Assembly (NCBI GenBank): GCA_048013815.1
Contig: CM106585.1
Span: forward strand, 2,356,001 to 2,420,000
Length of the DNA stretch: 64,000 bases
From: Setoptus koraiensis
Lineage: Eukaryota; Arthropoda
Direction: 5' to 3'
The translations under genes were made by a program, and so were the position numbers. Below, in pieces: positions 36,591 to 46,551 of this stretch (its first letter is position 1; every line of letters begins with the position of its first letter). The notes under the pieces were generated by a model. That model saw nothing but the letters and a program-made list of their open reading frames with translations, was not told where the DNA came from and did not search any database.

Positions 36591-39500
36591 ATGCAACAAC
36601 AACCACCAGCTACCACAAACAATCGCATCAGGCTGAAAATGTTTGAGTGCAGGCCTCATTTAAGTGACCAGATTGATAGCACCACCAATTGCTGCCAGTT
36701 GAGGGCGAAAAAAGTTTCGTCGAGCGATAATAAATTAATAATGAAGACACGTCAACAACGCCAACTAATTAAAATAAAAACATTAGCGTCACTGTCGGTG
36801 ACCAAGCGATCAGCTGTGATTAAAAGTAAACATGATCAAGTATCATCCATCCATTATCACGATAGAATCCGTCGTAATTATAACAATGTGATTGCATGCT
36901 GTTTGGTGTCGTTTTGCATCATGTTAACTAGCTGTATGCAAAACTACGCCACAGCACAAACAACAACAACAGCAACAACTTCAGCTACCGTTGGCGAGTC
37001 ACCCAAATTGGGCTCATTGCCCGATTTAGTGAGCGAAACAAGCGAGGAACCCGTGTTGGCCATACCTGGCCAAGATGTGTATATATCGTGTGTTGCAAAG
37101 AATTTGCAAAACTATACCGTTTTGTGGCGATACTCAAACGATGGCAAGTCGATTGATGCGTCAGACAACAACGGCAACAATCAAGCGGCCGACAATAGTC
37201 AATTGTTGACCGCCGCAAAACAACGAGTAACAAGTGATACACGTTTCACTGTGATACACGGCGCCCACAATACCTGGCTATTGAAGATATCACAGGTGAG
37301 ATTGTCTGACACAGGTACATACATTTGCGAGACAAACTCTGTGCCAAAAATGAGAGTGTTGCGCCTGTTGAGCGTGATTAAATCAGGCGAGTTGACCGGC
37401 GCTTCCGGTTCCGATTCAAACAGACAGCCCACCAACGGCCAGCAGAGCGGTAAGTAATGGGCCCACATCTTGACAATATTGACAATACTATATGATTACA
37501 ATATTCTATGAATTATATGCTAATTAAGTGATTCCACAATTGCCCGTTAACCAATTGCTCATCGTGTCACTATGAATTTGCTCTGTGACAACTCAATCAG
37601 GCTCGGGCGCCCAGTGGCAGGGCTTCGAACTGAACAACAGGCGCCACTTCAGCCAGATCGAGTACAACTTTACGGATTGCTGCAAACAAGAGTACGTGGC
37701 GCCCCGATGTCAACGTTTGTGTCAATTTCAGCAATTGGCCAGCTCTTATTCCAGCATAAACATTGTGCACGAATGTTTCTCGCAATTGCCCTCAATAACG
37801 CGCTGCATGATAGGAGGCAGAAATCACAGCGATTGTTGCGAGCGTCGCCACATACCGAGCCAGTGTTTTCCCATTTGTGGCCAACAGGGCGACATTTCGC
37901 AAATGTCCGTCAAGGATCAGTATGCCTGCGCCGAGTACACGGCGCCCATAATGGCCTGTAAGTAGTGAGACAGTGTTGCTGTTGTTGACCTGTCGCCAAC
38001 ACCAGCTATCTCTTATCTAACCTGTGCTATCTAGATAGACATGCAAAAACTGGCCGACAAGTGAGCGAAAATATTAGCCAACTCAGGTGACAATGACTGA
38101 CAATGTTGTGGTGATTGTGAGGTCAACACACACACACACACAAAAACAAGTGAGCCTTATGAGTGTGGCACAAGTTTATTTCGTTTTGCTTGACCTGTCG
38201 CGGGCATTATGTTACCTTAATTCTCATCTGTTTACCTGTGTTGTTTGTTTTGCACATGTGTCTTATCAATGTAACAAATTATGATTACTATGTTGGTTTT
38301 TCTTGGCTTGGCGCAACAATCGCATATTGAATATTGGATAATTGTCCACCTCGATAAATGATGACCAATCACCGTCGAATGTCGAATGTCAACCGCCGAC
38401 CGCCGACCGCCGACCACCGACCGACTAACTTGCCAACTAACTTGCCGATGAATCACACAACAACCACAGGCATTGCTGAGGGCATCGACACTCTGCCGGC
38501 GCAACCGGACATGGTGATAGTGGAGGCGGTCAGCTCGACAAAGTTGCGCATCTCATGGCAAAAGGTTAATAGCGAAAGTGACCTGAGAAAGCTAGACGGA
38601 TGGATAATCAATTTGACAAAATTAAGCTCCTTCGAGGAGTCCATACCTGCGACGCTTAGGTCAACTAGTTCGACATCGACACCTCCGACAAGTTCATCAT
38701 CGGCGCCACAAGCGGCAGCCATAACAACATCACCGGCGGCATCAACAAATCCTAACGAAAGGAACAGTCCATTGGCCAATCTCACCATTGTGGACGTGAT
38801 GAACAACTCAAGCCTCGCGGCTATGTCTAAATTGTTGGCTGCAACTAGTGGCACTATTAGTCTTAAATTAAACAAGAGCAACAACGAATTTGATATTGAT
38901 AATCTAAAACCATACACTGTTTATCAGATACAAATGTTCAGCTACAATAGATTAGGCAGAAGCCAATTGACGGACCCTATCAGAGCGGTGACATTGTCGC
39001 CAGAGAGCGACTCTAAATCTAGTTCCTCATCAATGGACAGCAACAAGCCACAAGAGGACATTGAACCGCAATTGCCAGACACCAGAAAATGTTGCCAGAG
39101 TCGCGGCGTAACCCTCAAGCGGTGAGTTAATATCATGAGCACTTGTTGATTGTCGCAACTGATAGCCAACAAACCGCTTTCATGCGCTTTCATTTTGTAA
39201 CGTTCATTCATTAACTTGTTACTATCTCTATATCATATATCTGTATAATAATATTATTTGCATTCATTTCAATCATTATCATAATTATCACCCAACAGCT
39301 GTCTCGATACACTGTGCGACCCCGTTGAGGCCGACAAGGCCTCCATAGCCGATCTGATGATATGCGCGCCCTGGTCAAACATTACGTTCAGTTGTTTGTC
39401 GTCGTCAGTTGATCATACGCAATGTTGTCAGAGGCGCGGAGTCAGTCCATTCTGTTTATCCATGTGTAGTGGCCAGGTGAAACGTGTCGATTACAGACAC

Positions 39501-42500
39501 TTTAGATGCCTAACTCACATGTCCACCTACACAAATTGTATATTAAAATCGCACAATGTTCTGCCAGGACCGCCGCACAATTTCACTGTTGGCCCCATTA
39601 CGGCAACGTGGGCCGTGCTCAATTGGCGTCCAGCAAGTCAACAAACCAATACTATTCAGGGCTACAGGATTTTTTGGCGCAAGGTGACGTCGCCCTTGTT
39701 GCCGGGCAACCAATCAACAATGATTGCCACTTCAACAACAAGCCCTAAACAAGCCAGAGGCGATTTGGGTGGCGGCCCGAACGACGAGGATCAAGGCAAC
39801 GACGAATACTTTTATAATATCTCGGAGGCTGCCACAAATCCCTATTTGTTGGACGCCTTACAACCGGACACTGTGTACGAGACGTTTGTTGTCACCGTCA
39901 ACAAGTATGGCCAATCAGAAACTTCTGTTAGATTTATTTTTCAAACATTGACAGATCCTGAAGTGTTAATGCAGCGCAACGAAAACAAACTGTTACTGGC
40001 CAACAGCACTATTAATGGCCAAAATGAGGCTATGATGGGCTTCAACGAAACAGAATGTTGTGTCAACAGTGGCGTACACAATCAATGCCAACAATTGTGC
40101 GATTATGATCTCAAGATAACAGATGTGTCTAGTCTAATAACAACCTGTTCAAGTCAGATGCCAAGGATATTACGTTGCATGGCCGGCAATAGAAACTCAG
40201 TGCCATGTTGCAGAAACAAAAAAGTCAATGATTATTGTTTAAATGTTTGCGCTGGCCTCACTGAATACTCACCACTTATAGTGGCCACTAGATGCGCAAC
40301 AGATTTCGGCAAGATAATACAGTGCATGGACTCCGGTTCCAAGCAGATTCCTGGCGCCCCTCAAGATTTGCATTCTGTGAGAAGTGAGGAGGATAAGATA
40401 ACGCTTAAGTGGCAACCCGCGCCAGAAGACTCCATTAGGGGCGATATCGAATATCAGGTGAGATATCAACAATTGGCCACACAAGATGGTGCTAAAGACG
40501 ATGACACAGAACGTGAATCGTCGGCAATGTCACTGAGTATTCCATTGCATCCATTGGAGCACAATCTCATTTTGACAACCAACGAAACTACGGCCACGGT
40601 GGACAAACTAAAACCAAACACCAAATATAGTATCTATGTTACAGCACAAAATTCATATGGTATCTCGTTGCCATCGTTGGTGCTAGTGGTACAAACTAGC
40701 TCACCGGGCCAATCAACTAATAATCAAAACAACAACCAAAGAGCCACTATCGGTGCTCCTCACTCATTGGAAATACTACATCAAGACACTGAATCTATCA
40801 TTGTCAAATGGATGGCTCCGTTATTTATAAATGCTGACGCAAATCTGAAATACAGAGTATTCTACAAGAAAATCAACAGCAACAATAACAGCTCAAACAG
40901 TACTGGCTCATCGCCAGACCAACAAACGGGCCCAGCCGAGGGTAGCGTAGTTCAGACAACCAACTGGACTATTGTAGAAACTGCCGAACAGGTGATGCAC
41001 TTGAGAAATCTCGATTATTCGTCCCAGTACGCCATTGCAATACAGGCATTTAGTCAGTTACACAATGGCCACATGTCCGAGATTTTGCTGGCGATGACCT
41101 CAAAACCGATTGCGCCAACATTGAACCATCCACTTGTCATAGGCAATCCAATTGAGGGCGGCAATGTCACCCTAATGTGCGTTGCTTTAGGTCAGCCTAT
41201 GCCTCAGATATCTATGTTCATCAATGGACTTTTGGTTCGAAAGAAGACTCAACCATATGTCATATATCATCTAGTTAATCTCACTAGAGGTCATCTAACT
41301 ATATCTTGCTTTGCTGCTAACGGACACGGCAAAGATTATGCTTCTGTGCAAAGTCGCACGGAGGTAGGCATTAAATTTGGAACCAAGTTGGTGACAAGGA
41401 ACAAGCAGGTCACCATGACTGTTCAATCAGTTGCTAGAATAACATGCGAAGTATCGGGCAATCCTCAGCCTACACTAATTTGGACATACAGCCCATTGGT
41501 TTCTAATAGTCGTACTATAAGGTCTGAATCGCCAATAGGTGACACGGGCGCAACTACAATGACACCAATTAACGAAAATGTACCAGTTTCCAACACGGAT
41601 CGTCTGATCACGGCCAATGAGCGTATATCGACGCTTATAGCATCCAACTACGAGAATCCATTCACTTGGACACATACGCTAATCATCAAAAACCTTACTG
41701 TTCAAGACTCGGGCAAATATCAATGTAAGGCCAGGAATCCGATAGCATCTTCCAATGAAACCATAATGTTGCAAGTGCAAGCCAATACGATCACCAATTT
41801 GGATCAATCTTCTGATATATCGGATTGTTGTCGAGCACAAAATGTATCCGCCAATTGTTTGCCAGTCTGTTCAATAGATGGTTTGGACATTGACACAGCC
41901 TTGAAGACACCAGACTGTTATAATGATCTTGACAAATTGATGTTTTGTGCTGCCGATGGTAGCGATCACAGAAACTGCTGTAGATCGAAACATGTACCTG
42001 TTGCCTGTTTGCGATGGTGCTCAGGTAGTAGACTGACGACTCCGACCTTGTGTTTCCTATCGTCAGCCATTGATATAAACAATTGCTTCCAAGAAGGTAG
42101 AGCTTTGTTACCTGGACCACCAAAAAATATGCGTGTCACTGTCGCTTCAGACTTTAATAATTGGTCCAATGATCAATCAGATAATCCCAACGGTGATGGT
42201 GGTAAACAGAAGATGTCGCATTCAGATGATCCTGCTATAAGTAACAACGAATTAGGCACCGGATCAACTCCTACGAGCAATAGTATTGACTCTACATCAT
42301 CTGGTATTGACAATTCTGCTCCTGTAAGCTCTAATAATAGTCAGTCGAGTTTATCGGAACCATTGGTGATTGAATGGGATCCGCCAACAAGAAATCCTAC
42401 ATTAGTGCAATTCTATCGTGTGTTTTGGCGACAATTTGGCACTAAAGACTTAAACAGAACTACCACCAATAAGACTTATATAGTGTTAGACACATTAGAT

Positions 42501-42926
42501 ACAAACAAGATGTATGAATTCATTGTCAAGGCAGGAAATCATCATGGAACCTCTGTCTATAGTGATCCATTAACAGTGACCCCGTCAGAGGCTATAGCTG
42601 CCCATCAGGCGGCTCAATCAAATATGGCCAGTCCATGGTTTTTATCCAGCTCAAATGGTTCACCATCAATAGTTGGCAGAGTGTTGTTATCTATTTGTTT
42701 TGCCACAATGTTTATGTTTGGCTCGATGGCCATTGTGGTATTCCTAGAGAAAAAAGGTTATCTAAAGAGATTTGCAAGCAGTAAATCTAATAGTGCACGT
42801 GTTAGTTTTGCTAATCCTACATATATGAAAGATTCTGGTGATGGTGCTGGCGATATAGCGATAGTTCCTGTAGTAAACGGTACGTCTTTAAATGTGTTAA
42901 ACACCTCCAGTAATGGCAATAGCTAA
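36591..42926 (+). CDS. Ig-like / fibronectin III / DB-module single-pass membrane protein, 1831 aa
   Basis: Four exons: 36591-37449, 37601-37957, 38470-39121, 39299-42926. Junction phases match throughout (1, 1, 2) with GTAAGT, GTAAGT and GTGAGT donors and AG acceptors. The architecture matches the nematode Ig-like and fibronectin type-III proteins with DB modules (IGDB type), probably cell-surface adhesion or recognition molecules. Order seen: hydrophobic signal anchor near residues 100-123; Ig (Cys in YISC and TYIC, Trp in VLWRY); DB1 (DCCKQEYVAPRCQRLC and DCCERRHIPSQC); FN3; DB2 split by intron 3 (KCCQSRGVTLKRCLDTLC); FN3; DB3 (ECCVNSGVHNQCQQLC); two FN3; two Ig (DSGKYQCKA in the second); DB4 (DCCRAQNVSANCLPVC, NCCRSKHVPVACLRWC); FN3; a transmembrane helix near residues 1750-1772 and a cytoplasmic tail of about 59 residues. 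The signal is preceded by an unusually long N-terminus, so a later ATG is possible. No partner is known from this sequence. Confidence 0.92.
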
Positions 42927-43586
42927 TTTTAATAATTTTATCATTATTGTATATCACTAGCATGTTTTGACAGCGACAATATAATTGAAGTATAATTTAG
43001 TAAATTTAGAAAATGTAGAAACTCTAGAAAACTAATTTGAGCAGATGACCTTTAACTTTTCACATCCTAGGCAACAGCAACACCAATCAAAATACCTAGT
43101 ATTACAATGAGTAACAATAATTATGTTATGGTTGTCACGCATTTTGATTAGAGCGAAGCCACCAATATTCGCTCATATGTAAAATAATAATTTTTTCCCC
43201 TCATTAGTGCACTCCTAAGAAAAGCCACTGATTGTGCGTGTTCGTTCTTTGAAATCAGTTTGAGAGAGAGAAAGGAAAAGGCACATGAAAATCTGCATAA
43301 AACCCGATTGTAAATAAACAAAAACTCCCAATTCGGGTTCAAATTTATAACTGAATTCACATCATTGACCAAATTGACCACAACAGGTGGAATCTGTTTC
43401 ATATTTATTAATTTAGAAAAACTCGTTGTTTCAATGCACAATTAATTCAATTTCTGTCATCAGTTGAATATATTGCTGTACAGATTTATTTATCGATCCT
43501 CAAAAAAATCAGTTATTATATTTCTACACAAAATTGCTCAATCGCTCATGACAAAGATAGGACTCACTTATTAATAACTGCTCATC
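42927..43586 (+). other. 3' UTR of the Ig/FN3/DB gene and the short gap to Wntless
   Basis: No gene. The two + strand genes are only 660 bases apart. A poly(A) signal is at 43313; the Wntless promoter and 5' UTR must fit in the remainder or overlap. Confidence 0.55.
43313..43318 (+). terminator. Likely poly(A) signal of the Ig/FN3/DB gene
   Basis: AATAAA 387 bases after the stop codon at 42926. Confidence 0.4.
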
Positions 43587-45230
43587 ATGAATGGAACAAT
43601 TATAGAAAATTTGTCCAACCGAAAACTGATCATCTTACTTATTTCATTATTTTCAATTCAATTAATTTGCTTTTACATCGGAGCTTTTATTGCACCAGCC
43701 CCATCAAGTTATGAACAATTCACTGCTCATAGATGTCTGAAAGATGATAGATCTAAATTGGCCATACAAAGATCTTACACTAACAACATGGAAAATCATG
43801 TAACCAAGAATTGTCATACTATCTACGGAGATCACGAAAATACGACATTTGTGGTACAATTACCATTTCCCAGAGATAAAATAGTACTTAATTATTCAAG
43901 ATGGATGCAGTCGCTACTATTAATCATCTCTGTAGAGTTCAACTATGAGCCGATGCTCATGGGTGATAATGGCGCCAAACAATCTGTCGAGGCAGAATTA
44001 GAATTGCATATGGATGTAGATCTCGGAGTAATGAATAGAGGCGATACAGATTGGAAACTTTATGCACGTAAAGAGGGATTGAAACGAACCACATACTGTC
44101 ATGGTGATCATCTTCAATCTGGACACAAAATCGATTGCGATCTTGTACAAATGTTTGAACTGCAATCACTTCATTATAACTATTATTTAATCAATTTACA
44201 GCTCCGCGAAGATCTCATGGCTAATCAGTCAAATCAAGTTGGCAAACTAGCCGAAATCACGGGTGTAGCTATCCATCAGAACGGTGGCTTTACGCAGATA
44301 TGGTTGGCACTAAAAACAGTATTTTTTTGCATGATTTTCTCGACGCTTTCTTGGTACTACCGGCGCTTAATTAGAATACATCGTGACACCACCCTCATTG
44401 AGAGAATACTCTTAGTGCTAGCTACAGTTTTAACAATTCTGAATGCACCTATAGAGTTTCTATCTCTTACCTATGACCTACCATTCATGTTATTTGTGAA
44501 CGATTCAAGACAAGGTGTATTCTATTGTGTCTTACTATCATTCTGGATTATATTTGTTGGAGAGCACCTGTTGGATGGTGCGAGAAAGAACAATCGTTTG
44601 GCCTCCTATTCCAAAGAACTGCTAGTTATTTGCATCGCATCAACTTCATTGCTCTTGTTCGACTTGTGTGATCGAGGAGTACAGGCTTTCGATCCCTTTG
44701 CGACAATATGGGAGACAGATCCAAGATATGCGAAAACATTCATATTTACCGCTTCCGTCGCTTCTTTAACCTATCTAGGATTTCTGGCACACTATATTTA
44801 TCTGGCCTACCGTACTATATCCAACAAGCAAAGAAGTTTGCCTGCGATGCCTCTTACCCGTCGCCTAGTTTATCAAGGAGTGATATATAGATTCAAGTTC
44901 TTGCTATCAGCCACATTAATATGCGCTTTTAGTACATTTTTATTTTATGTTTTCACACAGAAGTCTCAAATTGATGATGAACGTTATGGCGAGAGTTCCA
45001 TAGAGTGGACCTCAGCGATGTTCATAACGGTATATGCCATGTGGAATTTGTATGTAATTGTATTATTAATATTTTATGCACCATCCCACAAAGGACTTGA
45101 CGGTGATAGCTCATCATCAGAGCAGATCGAGTTTGATTGTTTGACCGATGACAGAGAGGATGAGCTATCACTGGGAGGCGGAAACATGAAGTTACTTCAA
45201 GATCTCACATCTAAAACATCTATGGATTGA
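43587..45230 (+). CDS. wls: Wntless (Evi/GPR177), Wnt cargo receptor, 547 aa in one exon
   Basis: Wntless binds lipidated Wnt proteins in the ER/Golgi and carries them to the plasma membrane, so it is needed for Wnt secretion. The ATG at 43587 gives a 547-residue protein, close to the usual family length. Visible family features: N-terminal GTIIENLSNRKL followed by the first membrane helix (about 13-36), a large lumenal domain with conserved cysteines and NYSRWMQSL, then HQNGGFTQIWLALKTVFF opening the multi-pass C-terminal half (helices near 237-257, 272-293, 311-327, 344-361, 384-407, 435-456, 477-497). The LSFWIIFVGEHL, LFDLCDRGVQ, SLPAMPL, YRFKFLL and MWNLYV motifs match the vertebrate protein, as does FYAPSHK before the acidic cytoplasmic tail. 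There is no intron, whereas vertebrate WLS is multi-exon. No frameshift or missing motif is seen. Confidence 0.97.
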   Translation: MNGTIIENLSNRKLIILLISLFSIQLICFYIGAFIAPAPSSYEQFTAHRCLKDDRSKLAIQRSYTNNMENHVTKNCHTIYGDHENTTFVVQLPFPRDKIVLNYSRWMQSLLLIISVEFNYEPMLMGDNGAKQSVEAELELHMDVDLGVMNRGDTDWKLYARKEGLKRTTYCHGDHLQSGHKIDCDLVQMFELQSLHYNYYLINLQLREDLMANQSNQVGKLAEITGVAIHQNGGFTQIWLALKTVFFCMIFSTLSWYYRRLIRIHRDTTLIERILLVLATVLTILNAPIEFLSLTYDLPFMLFVNDSRQGVFYCVLLSFWIIFVGEHLLDGARKNNRLASYSKELLVICIASTSLLLFDLCDRGVQAFDPFATIWETDPRYAKTFIFTASVASLTYLGFLAHYIYLAYRTISNKQRSLPAMPLTRRLVYQGVIYRFKFLLSATLICAFSTFLFYVFTQKSQIDDERYGESSIEWTSAMFITVYAMWNLYVIVLLIFYAPSHKGLDGDSSSSEQIEFDCLTDDREDELSLGGGNMKLLQDLTSKTSMD

Positions 45231-45278
45231 AATTTCAATGTGACCTATCGACGATATCAACATCGATATACCACTGAT

Positions 45279-45326
45279 TTTATTTATTGTTACTGTAATG
45301 ATTTAAAACACAGTGATGACATTAAA
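45279..45326. terminator. Convergent poly(A) signals of wls (+) and the secreted precursor (-)
   Basis: ATTAAA at 45321-45326 serves the + strand (wls stop at 45230). TTTATT at 45279-45284 and 45283-45288 reads AATAAA on the minus strand (stop at 45432). The order implies 3' UTRs overlapping by tens of bases. Confidence 0.45.
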
Positions 45327-45431
45327 GAAGACTAACAACAGATGTAAGAGTATATGGATAGCGGTAGTTCACCATCGATATAAAACAATTGAATGTGTTC
45401 GTTCTCAACTGTAAACGCAGTTGTTATTTTT

Positions 45432-46022
45432 TCAGTGACTAGCTGATCTTTCGTTAAACGTCTCTTCATCATCGAGATGTGACAGAATATGCATGTTTGG
45501 CTTGAACAACTTCATTCTTTTCTTCTGCAACTTTGCCCTGAGCAACTTCAGTTTGGTTCTGCCGATTTTAAAAATCTTGAAAGCTTTTCCGAATCGCTTC
45601 CGGGGAGGTGGTGTACTTGTGGTGGTAGCGCTACGAGTGTGATTAGCGATCACTGTTGAATTGGGTGCCCTTCTGTCCCCTCGAACACCAAGATCCTCGT
45701 CAGGGCCATCTTCATCATCTTGAATTACTCGGTCAACCAGTCTAGATAGTGCTTTCTCACCTTTCGTCAATATTGGTCGAGCTGCCTCTATCAGGTCTTG
45801 ACCAGTAGTTTCAATGAAGTCTTTCATAAGATCGGGATCGTCTGCTTCATCTGCATGTGTTATGACATAATGTACATCATCATCATTTGAATTTGTGTGA
45901 CTTGGTGAATTTGTATTCTGGTTAGTCTGATTCAATGATTGACATAGAATATGTGTGGCGTCGTATGAAAACAAGGCTCCGAAAGCTATTAAAATCCAAA
46001 TCAACTCGGTGAGTTTAAACAT
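45432..46022 (-). CDS. Secreted precursor with acidic propart and strongly basic C-terminal segment, 196 aa
   Basis: ATG at 46022 starts a signal peptide (FKLTELIWILIAFGALFSY). The middle is acidic (DDDVHYVITHADEADDPD; QDDEDGPDEDLG at 101-112) with two N-glycosylation sequons (NST, NHT). Then PPP-RKR at 138-143, a classical dibasic-type processing site, precedes about 30 residues dominated by Lys/Arg and hydrophobic residues (FGKAFKIFKIGRTKLKLLRA, then KLQKKRMKLF). The end is short and acidic again. There is no cysteine after residue 27. The layout resembles precursors of linear cationic peptides, in which an acidic propart balances a basic mature peptide; I recognise no named family. Alternatively the basic stretch could bind heparan sulfate or matrix. 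It is convergent with wls, about 200 bases apart. Confidence 0.6.
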   Translation of the reverse strand: MFKLTELIWILIAFGALFSYDATHILCQSLNQTNQNTNSPSHTNSNDDDVHYVITHADEADDPDLMKDFIETTGQDLIEAARPILTKGEKALSRLVDRVIQDDEDGPDEDLGVRGDRRAPNSTVIANHTRSATTTSTPPPRKRFGKAFKIFKIGRTKLKLLRAKLQKKRMKLFKPNMHILSHLDDEETFNERSASH

Positions 46023-46451
46023 TTTGACAAGACCTTTCTGTTACTTGGGTGTTATTCATTTGATGGTGAGTAAAGTTTAGAGTGAGCACTAATGATCAAC
46101 TGAAGTCTCAACGCGACCACAAACGAGATCTAATTGATACATGAATTGATAATTTCATCGATTAATTGAGGAATCGTATAGGTTCATGTATCGAAGAATT
46201 TTGCCGCATGCGCAAAACAAAATAACATTCCTTGCTCATCGAATCTGGGCGAATGCGGAGTTCGATACTCTCTCAACTTGCAGTATTAATTCAATAAACT
46301 CTTGCCAACTGAATACAATGTCATTGAGACATATTCAAAACGAAAAATTGATTCAAAATTGAGTGATCGAGTTTATCATATTCTAATGAGAGATCCACGA
46401 AACTAGATGGTTTCAGTCAGACTTGTCCCAATAAAAAAGGAGCAAGATATA
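46023..46451. other. Gap between the secreted precursor and the USP gene
   Basis: No gene seen. It holds the 5' flank of the minus-strand precursor gene and, at its right edge, the USP 3' end. Confidence 0.5.
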
Positions 46452-46457
46452 TTTATT
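46452..46457 (-). terminator. Likely poly(A) signal of the USP gene
   Basis: AATAAA on the minus strand 95 bases after the USP stop codon at 46552. Confidence 0.5.
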
Positions 46458-46551
46458 CTTTAGTTTTTGCATAGATATGTTTTCTTTCTGTCCATATTTA
46501 CAAATACATATTATATAAAGAGTTTTTCGCCCATGGTTGTCACCTAGTTCG

